In this document: piece after piece, positions 25,209 through 34,293 of the stretch
Numbering within the stretch: position 1 is the stretch's first letter
How the letters are laid out: each line of letters starts with the position of its first letter
NCBI RefSeq assembly: GCF_900302455.1
Contig: NZ_ONZG01000002.1
Span: 1 to 64,000 of the forward strand
DNA length: 64,000 nt
Source of the DNA: Falsiruegeria mediterranea M17
GTDB taxonomy: Bacteria > Pseudomonadota > Alphaproteobacteria > Rhodobacterales > Rhodobacteraceae
Direction of reading: 5' to 3'
Position numbers and translations under genes: made by a program
Notes under the pieces: model-generated
Seen by the model: only the letters and a program-made list of their open reading frames with translations
Database searches by the model: none
Told to the model about the DNA's origin: nothing

Positions 25209-25664
25209 CGGCAGCATCGTGGTTGATTTGATCTCTTCCATCGACAAGAGCGCTGTGACGTTGTGCACCCGCACCTCGGAAATGAGCGCCTGATAAAAGG
25301 CATCATAAGCCCGCGCGTTCTGCACCCGCACTTTCAGGATGTAGTCGATGTCGCCCGCCAGCCTGTGTGCCTCTTGCACTTCGGGGCGATCCCGCAGGGC
25401 TTTGAGAAAGGCTTTCTGCCACTCGGCCTCATGCTCGGACGTGCGGATCAGGACAAAGAAACAGGCCTCGAACCCAAGCGCCTCGGCATCCAGTTGCACG
25501 GTCTGCTGACCGATCACACCAGCACCGCGCAGCTTGCGGATGCGATTCCAGACCGGCGTCTTTGAAGACCCCACGCGAGACGCGATTTCGTCCAGCGACT
25601 GGCTGGCGTCGCGTTGCAGCTCAGCCAGAATTTTCCGATCTGTGTCGTCTATTCGTACCGACAT
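25203..25664 (-). CDS. Lrp/AsnC-family transcriptional regulator
   Basis: The 153-residue protein starts MSVRIDDTDRKILAELQ. An N-terminal winged helix-turn-helix (DEIASRVGSSKTPVWNRIRKL) is followed by a RAM effector domain (GDIDYILKVRVQNARAYDAF). It diverges from the SUMT/sulfite-reduction operon, so it is a good candidate to control both itself and that operon, possibly in response to an amino acid. The start at 25664 is preferred because it begins at the family N-terminus. ATGs further upstream (25682, 25715) would add a basic extension. Confidence 0.9.
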   Translation of the reverse strand: MSVRIDDTDRKILAELQRDASQSLDEIASRVGSSKTPVWNRIRKLRGAGVIGQQTVQLDAEALGFEACFFVLIRTSEHEAEWQKAFLKALRDRPEVQEAHRLAGDIDYILKVRVQNARAYDAFYQALISEVRVHNVTALLSMEEIKSTTMLPL

Positions 25665-25757
25665 TCCTGTTTTCCCTCTCATTCGAAACCGGCGTTCCGT
25701 TTCGCCGAACATCAAAAACGCTTGTCCTTATTTGATCGCCCATATGGCGCATTGTCG

Positions 25758-25768
25758 GGAATATTTCC
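25758..25768. promoter_or_regulatory. GGAA-TAT-TTCC palindrome in the lrp/SUMT intergenic region
   Basis: A short AT-centred palindrome 41 bases before the SUMT start lies in the 144-base divergent control region. It may be a site for the Lrp-type regulator. One such short motif is weak evidence. Confidence 0.3.
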
Positions 25769-25808
25769 TATATTGAGACCCAAGTCAAACACACCACAGG
25801 GACCAACA

Positions 25809-26585
25809 ATGTCCACGACCACGCACCATATTACACAAGGCCACGTCGACTTTGTCGGCGCGGGTCCGGGTGATCCCGAACTGCTGACGCTGAAAGCCAT
25901 GCGCGCGTTTGAGATGGCGGATGTGGTCATGCACGATCGCCTGATCAGCGACGATATTCTGGCGCTTGCAGGCAAGACCGCTCGTCTGGTCGATGTGGGC
26001 AAGGCAGGTTTTGGACCCTCGTGGAAGCAATCGGACATCGACGCGCTGCTGGTTGAAACCGCCCTCACCGGTGCCCGTGTGGTTCGGCTCAAGTCCGGCG
26101 ACCCCACTGTCTTTGGTCGTCTGGATGAAGAGATTGAGGCGGTTGAGGCTGCTGGCGTCACCTGGCGCATCGTGCCCGGCCTGACAGCCGCGTCTGCCGC
26201 TGTTGCAGGCATCGGTCAGAGCCTGACACGCCGTGGTCGCAATTCCTCGGTTCGGTTCCTGACCGGCCATGACATGAAAGGCTTTGCGGATCACGACTGG
26301 GCCGCTTTGGCGCGATCGGGCGAGGTCGCAGCGATCTACATGGGCAAGAAATCGGCCCGTTTTATTCAGGGCCGCCTGATCATGCACGGTGCCGATCGCG
26401 CGACGCCCGTGACGCTGGTCGAAAACGCCTCGCGCCCTGATCAGCGCGTCCTGGTGACCACGCTGGACAAGCTGCCCACCGATCTGGCGACCGCCGAAAT
26501 GGACGGCCCCGCCCTGACCCTATATGGCCTCGCGCCCCGCGACGCGGCGCAAGCCCTGACCCAATTGAACAAGGAATTTGCCTGA
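25809..26585 (+). CDS. cobA: Uroporphyrinogen-III C-methyltransferase (SUMT)
   Basis: The 258-residue enzyme uses two S-adenosylmethionines to turn uroporphyrinogen III into precorrin-2, the precursor of sirohaem needed by the sulfite reductase two genes downstream. It has the SUMT signatures VGAGPGDPELLTLKA near the N-terminus and VVRLKSGDPTVFGR (about residue 95). GGGA lies upstream of ATG 25809. The longer open frame upstream has no conserved sequence. It is the stand-alone methylase form, without the CysG oxidase/chelatase domain. Confidence 0.93.
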   Translation: MSTTTHHITQGHVDFVGAGPGDPELLTLKAMRAFEMADVVMHDRLISDDILALAGKTARLVDVGKAGFGPSWKQSDIDALLVETALTGARVVRLKSGDPTVFGRLDEEIEAVEAAGVTWRIVPGLTAASAAVAGIGQSLTRRGRNSSVRFLTGHDMKGFADHDWAALARSGEVAAIYMGKKSARFIQGRLIMHGADRATPVTLVENASRPDQRVLVTTLDKLPTDLATAEMDGPALTLYGLAPRDAAQALTQLNKEFA

Positions 26586-26899
26586 TGGCCCGTGCCTTTT
26601 CCCCCAAGATCGTCACCGCCAACCACCTGCTGGAAGGTGACGTGATTTATCAAACCGCCGATGATCGCTGGTCGCGCCATATTTCCGAGGCCGAGCTGAT
26701 CACCGACGAGGCGCATGCGCAGCTTCGGCTGCTGGATGCCTCGCGGCAGGCAAACGTGATCGTGGGGGCCTATCTGGCCGATGCGGTGTCCGGAGATAAC
26801 GGCCCCGAACCCACCCACTTTAGAGAGGACTTCCGCCGTACCGGGCCGTCGAACTACGTGCACGGCAAGCAGGAAACCTCTACGCAGCCCCGGGCCTGA
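26585..26899 (+). CDS. DUF2849 protein
   Basis: A 104-residue protein of the DUF2849 family, found in alphaproteobacteria almost always between the SUMT and sulfite reductase genes. Visible features are FSPKIVTANHLLEGDVIY at the start, a DDRWSRHISEAE segment and a Gln/Thr-rich tail. No catalytic motif can be named. The start codon overlaps the SUMT stop (TGATG), so expression is coupled. A role in sulfite reduction is inferred only from its place. Confidence 0.85.
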   Translation: MARAFSPKIVTANHLLEGDVIYQTADDRWSRHISEAELITDEAHAQLRLLDASRQANVIVGAYLADAVSGDNGPEPTHFREDFRRTGPSNYVHGKQETSTQPRA

Positions 26900-26962
26900 T
26901 CGGCCCCTTCTCTCTCCCCTCAAAAGGCCCCATGTCCGGGGCTGCAACAAGGACAGCAAACC

Positions 26963-28627
26963 ATGTATCGCTACTCCGAGTTTGACACCGCCTTTCTTGC
27001 CGAACGCAACGCTCAGTTCCGCGCCCAGGTCGAGCGCCGCATCGACGGCTCGCTGACCGAAGATGAATTCAAGCCGCTCCGCCTGATGAACGGCCTGTAT
27101 CTGCAGCTGCACGCCTATATGCTGCGGGTGGCCATTCCTTATGGTACGCTCAACAGCGCGCAGATGCGCCAACTGGCCCTGCTGGCTGAAAAGTGGGACA
27201 AGGGTTACGGCCATTTCACCACGCGTCAGAACATCCAGTACAACTGGCCCAAGCTGAATGACGTGCCGGACATGTTGGACGCGCTGGCCGAGGTTGGCAT
27301 GCACGCCATCCAGACCAGCGGCAACACCATCCGCAACGTGACCGCCGACCACTTTGCCGGTGCTGCGGCTGATGAGGTTGCCGATCCGCGCCCCTATGCC
27401 GAGCTGCTGCGCCAGTGGTCGACCGATCACCCGGAATTCCAGTTCATGCCGCGCAAGTTCAAGATCGCCATCACCGGCTCGGAAAACGACCGCGCCGTGA
27501 TCAAGGCGCATGACATCGGCCTGCAACTGGTTGAGCGTGACGGTGTTCTGGGCGCCAAGGTCATCGTGGGTGGCGGCCTGGGTCGGACACCGATGATCGG
27601 CAAAACCTTGAACGAATTCATCGCCTTCGACGATCTACTGGCGTACCTCGAAGCCACCGTTTCCGTGTGGAACCAGATCGGCCGCCGCGACAACAAGTAC
27701 AAGGCCCGCATCAAGATCACCGTGCACGAGCACGGCATCGACGACATCCGCGCCCGCGTGGACGAGCGTTATGCCCAAGTGCGTCCGCAGTTCAAAGGCG
27801 TCGACATGGCGCTGCTGGACGAGATCAAGACGCACTTTGCCCTGCCCACGTTCCGCGAGGCCTCCGTGGCCACGTTCGAAGGCGCCTATACCAATGATCC
27901 GGTCTTCCGCTCGTGGGTCGACACCAACATCGCGCCGCACAAGAACGCGGACCACGCGATCGTCACGATCTCGATCAAGAAGCACGGCAACACGCCGGGT
28001 GATGCGACCGCTGAACAGATGCGCGTGATGGCCGATCTGGCGCAGGAGTTCGGCTATGACGAACTGCGCATTAGCCACGAGCAGAACGTGATCCTGCCGC
28101 ATGTCCACAAATCGGACCTGCCCGCGATCCATGCACGTCTGAAAGAGCACGAACTGGCCACCGCCAACATCGGTTTGATCAGCGACATCATCGCCTGCCC
28201 CGGCATGGATTATTGCGCGCTGGCCACGGCACGTTCGATCCCGGTTGCCGAAACCATCGCGACCCGCTTTGACGAGCTGAAGCTGGAACACGACATCGGC
28301 CACCTGAAAATCAAGATCTCGGGCTGCATCAACGCTTGTGGGCACCACCACGTGGGTCACATCGGCATCCTGGGCCTGGACCGGGCTGGCGTCGAAAACT
28401 ACCAGATAACTCTGGGCGGCGACGGTTCTGAAAACGCCTCCATCGGTGAACGTGCTGGTCCCGGCTTCTCGTATGACGAGATCGTGCCTGCCATCGAGCG
28501 TCTGGTTTTTGCCTACCTCGACCTGCGCGACAACGCGGATGAGACGTTCCTGCAGACCTACCGTCGCCTTGGTTTGGCGCCGTTCAAAGCGGCCCTTTAC
28601 CCCGAGGCACAGGCCGATGCCGCTTGA
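26963..28627 (+). CDS. cysI: Sulfite/nitrite reductase haemoprotein (CysI-like)
   Basis: The 554-residue protein binds sirohaem and a [4Fe-4S] cluster and reduces sulfite to sulfide. The four cluster cysteines are visible in CPGMDYC (residues 412 and 418) and SGCINACGHHHV (455 and 459). Duplicated ferredoxin-like half-domains carry GHFTTRQNIQYNW and ELRISHEQNVILPHV. It is probably a sulfite reductase because the neighbours are SUMT, CysH, DUF934 and a ferredoxin-NADP reductase. A nitrite role cannot be excluded. cysH overlaps its end by 11 bases. Confidence 0.9.
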   Translation: MYRYSEFDTAFLAERNAQFRAQVERRIDGSLTEDEFKPLRLMNGLYLQLHAYMLRVAIPYGTLNSAQMRQLALLAEKWDKGYGHFTTRQNIQYNWPKLNDVPDMLDALAEVGMHAIQTSGNTIRNVTADHFAGAAADEVADPRPYAELLRQWSTDHPEFQFMPRKFKIAITGSENDRAVIKAHDIGLQLVERDGVLGAKVIVGGGLGRTPMIGKTLNEFIAFDDLLAYLEATVSVWNQIGRRDNKYKARIKITVHEHGIDDIRARVDERYAQVRPQFKGVDMALLDEIKTHFALPTFREASVATFEGAYTNDPVFRSWVDTNIAPHKNADHAIVTISIKKHGNTPGDATAEQMRVMADLAQEFGYDELRISHEQNVILPHVHKSDLPAIHARLKEHELATANIGLISDIIACPGMDYCALATARSIPVAETIATRFDELKLEHDIGHLKIKISGCINACGHHHVGHIGILGLDRAGVENYQITLGGDGSENASIGERAGPGFSYDEIVPAIERLVFAYLDLRDNADETFLQTYRRLGLAPFKAALYPEAQADAA

Positions 28628-29378
28628 CGAGATCCAGACGGAACTGGGAGCGGATCGTCAGGCCCTGACCGACAAGGTCGAGGCCCTGAACGGCCGCTAC
28701 CGCCACCACAGCGCCACCGATGTCATGCACGGGGCGCTGACCCAGGCGGGCGACATCGCCCTGGTGTCCAGTTTTGGCGCGGAATCAGTGGTCCTGCTGC
28801 ACATGGCGGCGGTCATCGATCAGTCGGTTCCAGTGCTGTTTGTGGACACTCAGATGCTGTTTGCCGAGACGCTGGTCTATCAGGCCGAGGTCGCGGAACG
28901 ATTGGGGCTCAAGGATGTGCGCATCATCCGCGCTGATGCTGAGGATGTGGCCAAGCAAGACCCCTACGGTGCCTTGCGCCTGAGCGACACCGATGCCTGC
29001 TGCACGCTGCGCAAGACGATCCCGTTGCAGCGCGCCCTGGGTGGTTTTGACGGCTGGATCACCGGTCGCAAGCGGTTTCAGGCGGGCACCCGCGCCGCGC
29101 TCGACTTTTTTGAGGTCGAGGACGGAACCGGCCGGATCAAGGTCAATCCGCTGGCCCACTGGGCGCCCGAAGATGTGCGCGCCTACATGGAAGAAAACCG
29201 CCTGCCCCGGCATCCGCTGGTGGCCCAAGGGTACCCTTCAATCGGCTGTGTGCCGTGCACCTCGAAGGTCAAACCCGGAGAAGATCCCCGCGCCGGACGC
29301 TGGCGTGATCAGAACAAGGAAGAATGCGGCATCCATTTTGTCGACGGCAAGATGGTGCGCGTAGGAGATAAGACATGA
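28617..29378 (+). CDS. cysH: Phospho-/adenylyl-sulfate reductase (CysH)
   Basis: The 253-residue enzyme reduces activated sulfate to sulfite. The PP-loop is ALVSSFGAESVVLLH. The two Cys pairs DACCTLRK and GCVPCTSKV show it is the [4Fe-4S] type, which generally prefers APS. The catalytic cysteine is in the C-terminal EECGIHF. It overlaps the end of the reductase gene by 11 bases and DUF934 by four. It supplies sulfite to the upstream haemoprotein. Confidence 0.95.
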   Translation: MPLDEIQTELGADRQALTDKVEALNGRYRHHSATDVMHGALTQAGDIALVSSFGAESVVLLHMAAVIDQSVPVLFVDTQMLFAETLVYQAEVAERLGLKDVRIIRADAEDVAKQDPYGALRLSDTDACCTLRKTIPLQRALGGFDGWITGRKRFQAGTRAALDFFEVEDGTGRIKVNPLAHWAPEDVRAYMEENRLPRHPLVAQGYPSIGCVPCTSKVKPGEDPRAGRWRDQNKEECGIHFVDGKMVRVGDKT

Positions 29379-29782
29379 ACGTGATCGTAAGCGACGAGGG
29401 CTTTCAGCCCGACGACTGGACCGACGGCTTTGTCACCCTAGACGATGCCGCAAATGACGTGGTGGCACTGGATGTGGCATCCGACACCAACCCTGACGAA
29501 TTGATCGACCGCCTGGGTGCGGCCAAGATGGTGCGGGTCGATTTCCCGTCCTTTGCCGATGGGCGCGGGTTTACCATTGCCCGTACCCTGCGATTGAAAG
29601 GCTTTACCGGACGCCTGCGCGCCAAGGGCCATGTTCTGGCCGACCAATACGCCATGGCGCGCCGTTCTGGCTTTGACGAGGTCGAGATCGATCAGGACCT
29701 GGCCAATCGCCAGCCCGAGGACCAATGGCTTGCCCGCGCCAACTGGAAAGACCACGATTATCAGGCCCGCCTGCGCGGATAA
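29375..29782 (+). CDS. DUF934 protein of the sulfite-reduction operon
   Basis: The 135-residue protein matches DUF934, a family that nearly always accompanies cysI/cysH in proteobacteria. The conserved core is RVDFPSFADGRGFTIARTLR with GFTGRLRAKGHVLADQYAMARRSGFDEVEI. It is thought to help sulfite reduction, but no activity is proven. The gene overlaps cysH by four bases (ATGA). Confidence 0.9.
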   Translation: MNVIVSDEGFQPDDWTDGFVTLDDAANDVVALDVASDTNPDELIDRLGAAKMVRVDFPSFADGRGFTIARTLRLKGFTGRLRAKGHVLADQYAMARRSGFDEVEIDQDLANRQPEDQWLARANWKDHDYQARLRG

Positions 29783-29892
29783 TCCTGCGTCATAGCCAGC
29801 TTGTGAACCAAAGGGGGCCGTTTGCCCCCTTTTCCTGACTTGGATCAACGATTAAACGGAGTTGTCGGTTTAGAGCACCGGCAGATATAACG

Positions 29893-30723
29893 ATGACAGA
29901 GATGAAATCCGTGACCGACGCACCCGCCGTTAAGGCCCCCGTTCTCCCCGACGCCCAGACCGTCACCGATGTGAAGCACTGGACCGACAGCCTGTTCTCC
30001 TTCAAGGTGTCGCGCCCTGCCTCGCTGCGCTTCCGCTCGGGAGAGTTCGTGATGATCGGCCTTTTGGGCGACAACGGCAAGCCGCTGTTGCGGGCCTATT
30101 CCATCGCCTCGCCGTCCTGGGACGAAGAGCTGGAGTTTTATTCGATCAAGGTACAGAACGGCCCGCTCACGTCAAAACTGCAGCACATCAAGCCCGGCGA
30201 TCAGATCATCCTGCGACCCAAGCCCGTTGGCACCCTGGTGCATGACGCCCTGCTGCCCGGCAAGCGTCTGTGGTTCTTTGCAACCGGCACCGGCTTTGCA
30301 CCCTTCGCCTCGCTCCTGCGTGAACCGCAGACCTATGAGGACTACGACGAGGTCGTCATCACCCACACCTGCCGCGAAGTGGCCGAGTTGGAGTACGGTC
30401 GCCAGCTGATCGAAAGCAACAAGCAAGACGAGATGCTGGCAGAACTGATCGGCGAAGGCTTTGCCGACAAGATCCGTTACTACCCGACCACCACCCGCGA
30501 AGAGAGCCCCAAGATGGGCCGGATCACCGATCTGCTGACCGACGGCACCGTGTTCAAGGATCTGGGCATCGACCCGATCAACCCGAAAACCGATCGCGGC
30601 ATGGTCTGCGGCAGCCTGGCCTTCAACAAGGATATTACCGAAATCCTCGAAGGGTTCGGCTTGGAAGAAGGAGCAAACTCGGACCCGAAACAGTTCGTGG
30701 TTGAAAAAGCCTTTGTTGGCTAA
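29893..30723 (+). CDS. fpr: Ferredoxin--NADP reductase
   Basis: The 276-residue flavoprotein passes electrons between NADPH and ferredoxin. The FAD-binding motif RAYSIASPSWDEELEFYSIKV, the NADP pocket FATGTGFAPFASLLR and the C-terminal MVCGSLAFNKDI with an aromatic-containing tail FVVEKAFVG match the bacterial Fpr group. It is likely the electron supplier for the sulfite reductase upstream, from which it is separated by 110 bases. A strong terminator follows. The N-terminal 20 residues (TDAPAVKAPVLPDAQ) are variable, and M4 is another possible start. Confidence 0.95.
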   Translation: MTEMKSVTDAPAVKAPVLPDAQTVTDVKHWTDSLFSFKVSRPASLRFRSGEFVMIGLLGDNGKPLLRAYSIASPSWDEELEFYSIKVQNGPLTSKLQHIKPGDQIILRPKPVGTLVHDALLPGKRLWFFATGTGFAPFASLLREPQTYEDYDEVVITHTCREVAELEYGRQLIESNKQDEMLAELIGEGFADKIRYYPTTTREESPKMGRITDLLTDGTVFKDLGIDPINPKTDRGMVCGSLAFNKDITEILEGFGLEEGANSDPKQFVVEKAFVG

Positions 30724-30744
30724 GCCCCATATGTACTGAACTGA

Positions 30745-30796
30745 AACGCCCCCGGAACGAAAGCTTCACCACGAAAGCTTCATCCGGGGGCGTTTT
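30745..30796 (+). terminator. Terminator of fpr
   Basis: A 12-bp stem AACGCCCCCGGA / TCCGGGGGCGTT is followed by TT and a GC base. The long loop contains a direct repeat ACGAAAGCTTCA. It lies 21 bases after the fpr stop. Confidence 0.8.
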
Positions 30797-30843
30797 GCTT
30801 GTAGACTGCCCTCCTTCGTTTTCGACATTGCGGGGCACAAGAC

Positions 30844-32238
30844 ATTCAACGCCGCCTGACCACCATCCTGATGGCCGACATGGCCGGATACAGCCGCCTG
30901 ATCGAGGCGGATGAGGACGGTGTCCTGGCCCGGCAGCGCAGCTATCGCAAAACCCTGATCGACCCCACGATTGCCGAAGCGCACGGTCGTATCGTCAAGA
31001 CCACAGGCGACGGGATGATGGTCGAGTTTACCAGCCCCCGCGCCGCCGTCACCTGTGCTCTGGCAATCCAGTCGGGCATGATCAAACACGAAGAAAACGA
31101 GCCGCACGACACGCGCATCCAATACCGCATCGGCATCAACATCGGCGATGTGGTGGACGAGGACGGCGATCTCTTTGGCGACGACATAAACGTGGCCGCA
31201 CGGCTGGAACAGATGGCAGAACCGGGCGGTGTCTGCCTTTCGGACGCGCTGCATCAACTGGTGCACAGCCACCTGGATGTGGCGTTTGCCGATCTTGGAT
31301 CACAAAGCGTCAAGAACATCTCGCGCCCAATCCGGGTCTGGCAGTGGACACCAATCGAACGCGAAAGATACAGCGACGCCCGAGAGCTGTCCCGCAGCCA
31401 GCAGATCGAATTCTGCGTCGCCCCCGATGGGGTTCAACTTGCCTATGCGCGTGTAGGCACAGGATCACCCGTGCTCAAGATGCCCAATTGGCTCAACCAT
31501 CTGGAATACGACTGGTACGACCCGATACGGGGACCGATGTTGCAGGACATGGCCCGTGCCCACCAGTTCATCCGCTTTGATCAGCGTGGCAACGGCCTGT
31601 CGGATTGGGAGGCCGAGGACATTTCCGAAGACGCGATGGCGACGGATATCGAAACTGTTGTCAAAGCTGCGGGATTGGAACGGTTCGCGGTCTTTGCCGT
31701 ATCGCAAGGCTGTGCCTTTGCAGTGCGCTATGCCGCAACTCATCCGGAACGGGTCCGCTGCATGGTCATGTACGGTGGCTATGCCCGTGGCAGCCTGCGC
31801 CGTGGAAAACCGGATCAGGAAGCTTTGCACGCTGCCACGACCGATGTCATTCGCGCCGGGTGGGGATCTGTCACCCCCGCCTTTCGGCACATGTTCACCG
31901 AGATGATGATGCCAACCGCAAGCGCCGCCCAGAAAGAGAGCTTTGACGAGTTGCAACGCGTCGCCTCCTCTCCGGAAAACGCGGCGCGTGTAAACGACAT
32001 GAACGCGCGGTGTGATGTCAGCGATCTGGCACGTCAGATAAAGGTGCCAGTGCTGGTTCTCCACGCCGAAGGCGACAAACGCGTCCCCGTCGAAGAAGGC
32101 CGCCGTTTGGCCGCCCTGATCCCAGGCGCGCGGTTTCAAACTCTGCCCGGCGACAACCACATGCTGCTTCCCGGAACGCCTGCTTACGACAGTTTTAGTC
32201 GCAGTTTCCGCGAATTCATGGCAGAGCATCATGATTGA
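30844..32238 (+). CDS. Class III adenylate/guanylate cyclase fused to an alpha/beta hydrolase
   Basis: Residues about 1-165 form a cyclase catalytic domain: RRLTTILMADMAGYSRL with the first metal Asp, KTTGDGMMVEF with the second, and DLFGDDINVAARLEQMAEPGG. Residues about 190-460 form an alpha/beta hydrolase with nucleophile Ser in AVSQGCAF, acid in HAEGDKRVPV and His in PGDNHMLL. It may make cAMP in response to a ligand of the hydrolase-like part. The family consensus begins at RRLTTIL, upstream of the first ATG (30871). The only codon suited to open that segment is ATT at 30844, because a stop lies at 30802. A start at 30871 would lose conserved residues. Confidence 0.85.
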   Translation: MQRRLTTILMADMAGYSRLIEADEDGVLARQRSYRKTLIDPTIAEAHGRIVKTTGDGMMVEFTSPRAAVTCALAIQSGMIKHEENEPHDTRIQYRIGINIGDVVDEDGDLFGDDINVAARLEQMAEPGGVCLSDALHQLVHSHLDVAFADLGSQSVKNISRPIRVWQWTPIERERYSDARELSRSQQIEFCVAPDGVQLAYARVGTGSPVLKMPNWLNHLEYDWYDPIRGPMLQDMARAHQFIRFDQRGNGLSDWEAEDISEDAMATDIETVVKAAGLERFAVFAVSQGCAFAVRYAATHPERVRCMVMYGGYARGSLRRGKPDQEALHAATTDVIRAGWGSVTPAFRHMFTEMMMPTASAAQKESFDELQRVASSPENAARVNDMNARCDVSDLARQIKVPVLVLHAEGDKRVPVEEGRRLAALIPGARFQTLPGDNHMLLPGTPAYDSFSRSFREFMAEHHD

Positions 32239-32351
32239 CTGTAAAACATACATGATTTCGGCGGCTTTCAGCGATGATGCCGCTTGCAGAGCGGCCCGAC
32301 GCAGTCTAAATTCCAACATCGAAATTCTGCCACTACCAAAGGAATGATCCC

Positions 32352-32900
32352 ATAGCCCGCAGACCGCACAACGCGCCGCCGCAACGCGACACTGGCCCGC
32401 GCGTCAACGACAAGATCCGTGCCCCCGAAATCCGCCTGATCGGCGCCGATGGTGATAACGTCGGTGTGGTTCACCCCGCCAAGGCCATGCAGATGGCCGC
32501 AGACGCGGGTCTGGACCTGGTCGAAATTTCGCCCAATGCCAACCCTCCGGTCTGCAAGATCATGGACTTCGGCAAGTTCAAGTATGAACAGCAGAAGCGG
32601 GAAAGCGAAGCGCGCAAGAAGCAGAAGATCATCGAGGTGAAAGAGGTCAAATTCCGGCCCAACACCGACACGCATGATTATGACGTGAAGATGCGCAATG
32701 TGTTCAAGTTCCTGGAAAACGGCGACAAGGTCAAAGTGACCCTGCGTTTCCGCGGCCGTGAAATGGCGCACCAGAACCTTGGTCGTGAGCTGCTGGAACG
32801 CGTGGCTGCTGACGTCAAGGAAATCGGCAAGATCGAAAACATGCCGAAGATGGAAGGCCGCCAGATGATCATGATGATCGGCCCGCTGCCCCAAAAGTAA
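32352..32900 (+). CDS. infC: Translation initiation factor IF-3, ATA start
   Basis: The 182-residue factor keeps 30S subunits free and proofreads initiator tRNA. The N-domain begins RRPHNAPP and includes [17 protein letters not shown]. The linker is [14 protein letters not shown]. The C-domain includes [15 protein letters not shown] and ends in GPLPQK. Homology to the expected N-terminus leads back to ATA at 32352, which has AAGGA eight bases upstream. No ATG, GTG or TTG in frame would give the complete N-domain. Rare starts (ATT, ATC, ATA) are characteristic of infC and allow IF-3 to repress its own translation. Confidence 0.93.
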   Translation: MARRPHNAPPQRDTGPRVNDKIRAPEIRLIGADGDNVGVVHPAKAMQMAADAGLDLVEISPNANPPVCKIMDFGKFKYEQQKRESEARKKQKIIEVKEVKFRPNTDTHDYDVKMRNVFKFLENGDKVKVTLRFRGREMAHQNLGRELLERVAADVKEIGKIENMPKMEGRQMIMMIGPLPQK

Positions 32901-32924
32901 GCGACCGTTCCAATCTAAATTGAG

Positions 32925-32956
32925 GCGCCCCGTTGCATCCGCGACGGGGCGCTTTT
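32925..32956 (+). terminator. Terminator of infC
   Basis: Stem GCGCCCCGT / ACGGGGCGC with a 10-base loop is followed by TTTT. Its position suggests that infC here is not followed by rpmI/rplT in one operon. Confidence 0.85.
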
Positions 32957-33036
32957 CGTTTCACCCAAGAAAATCATTTGGTTTCAAGGGCTCTTTCCCC
33001 TAGGCTTTCGATATTCATAGCCGGAGGGGAGACCGG

Positions 33037-34290
33037 ATGACCTACCGCATTATTTCTGCGGCGGTGCTGTGTGCCATGCTTGGCCCGCAGCCCTTGATCG
33101 CCCAAGACACGTCAGACACGGCCCAGGCCGAAGCCTCTGCCGATCAGGAGGCACAGACACTGCTGACGCAGGACGAACTGCAAGAGCTTGTTGGCCCTGT
33201 GGCTCTCTATCCTGACACTCTGCTCATTCAGGTTCTGGTGGCGGCGACCTATCCGCTCGAAGTGGTCAAGGCTGACCGCTTTGTTCAGGACAACAAGGAG
33301 GCGGAAGATCTGGAAACGCAGATCGAGGCGCAGGGTTGGGACGAAAGCGTTACCGTGTTGGCCACCGCCTTTCCGGACGTGCTGGCCGACATGGCGGTGC
33401 ATGTTGAATGGACCGAAACCATCGGCACCGCGATGCTGGCCCAGGACGATGACGTGATGGCAGCAGTACAAGACATGCGCAAGATCGCCGAAGACGCTGG
33501 CACCTTGACCAGTGGCGACGAACAGACGGTCGAGGTCACGCAGGACGCGGGCGAAGAGACCATCATCATCCAGCCGACCGATCCCGAAGTGGTCTATGTC
33601 CCGCAATACGAACCCGAGACGGTCTATGTCGACGATGGATCTGACGTAGGCGATGCCGTGGTTGCTGGTTTGATCACCTTTGGCACCGTGGCGCTGATCT
33701 CAGAGATATTTGACGATGATGACCACTGGAACGATTATTGGGGCTGTCGGAATTGCGGCGGTTGGAACGGTAATCCGATCATCCGCAACCCGGACATCGA
33801 CATTGATATCGACGGTGACGTGAACATCGGTGACCGCGACAACATTGGCTGGGACCCGGGCGACGAGCGCCGCGACAAGGCCCGCGACGAGATTGGCAAG
33901 CGCCGTGGCGACGGCGCGACAACAATGCCGGTCAAGAAACCCGATCGCGGCGACGAAATGCGCCAACGTCTGTCGAAAGAAACCGGAGCCGCCGATATCT
34001 CGCGCCCCGGTGCCGACCGCGATATTCAGCGCCCCGAACAGCGCGCGCCGGACGCTCGCCGGGATGCGGTGGACAGAACCAGAGCAAAAGTGCCTGAAGG
34101 GACAAAGCAGAAGGCCAAGGCCAAGGCGCAGTCACGCCCCAAACAAGCCGCGCGTCCCGCAGCCCCCCGAGCGCAGGGTGGTGGCAACCGCGGCGCCGCC
34201 ATGCAACGGCGCGCCTCCTCTGGTCAGCGGGCCCAGGCAGGCGCCGCGCGTGGACACGCCTCACGTGGCGGCGGACGGGCAAGGAGATAA
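33037..34290 (+). CDS. DUF3300 exported protein with basic low-complexity tail
   Basis: The 417-residue protein has a signal peptide (about 1-22, PLIAQ). The DUF3300 domain spans about residues 45-210 (LVGPVALYPDTLLIQVLVAATYPLEV, PEVVYVPQYEPETVY). An acidic repeat follows (DIDIDIDGDVNIGD). From about 285 to the end there is an Arg/Lys/Ala/Gly-rich tail (GQRAQAGAARGHASRGGGR). The domain function is unknown. The tail could bind nucleic acid or anionic surface polymers. It is followed three bases later by a DUF2950 gene, and these two families commonly occur together. Confidence 0.87.
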   Translation: MTYRIISAAVLCAMLGPQPLIAQDTSDTAQAEASADQEAQTLLTQDELQELVGPVALYPDTLLIQVLVAATYPLEVVKADRFVQDNKEAEDLETQIEAQGWDESVTVLATAFPDVLADMAVHVEWTETIGTAMLAQDDDVMAAVQDMRKIAEDAGTLTSGDEQTVEVTQDAGEETIIIQPTDPEVVYVPQYEPETVYVDDGSDVGDAVVAGLITFGTVALISEIFDDDDHWNDYWGCRNCGGWNGNPIIRNPDIDIDIDGDVNIGDRDNIGWDPGDERRDKARDEIGKRRGDGATTMPVKKPDRGDEMRQRLSKETGAADISRPGADRDIQRPEQRAPDARRDAVDRTRAKVPEGTKQKAKAKAQSRPKQAARPAAPRAQGGGNRGAAMQRRASSGQRAQAGAARGHASRGGGRARR

Positions 34291-34293
34291 GTC

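Noticed and set aside
32344-32355. ATG-ATC-CCA-TAG mini-frame before infC
   Set aside because: Three codons only, and out of frame with infC. The Shine-Dalgarno spacing fits the ATA start better.
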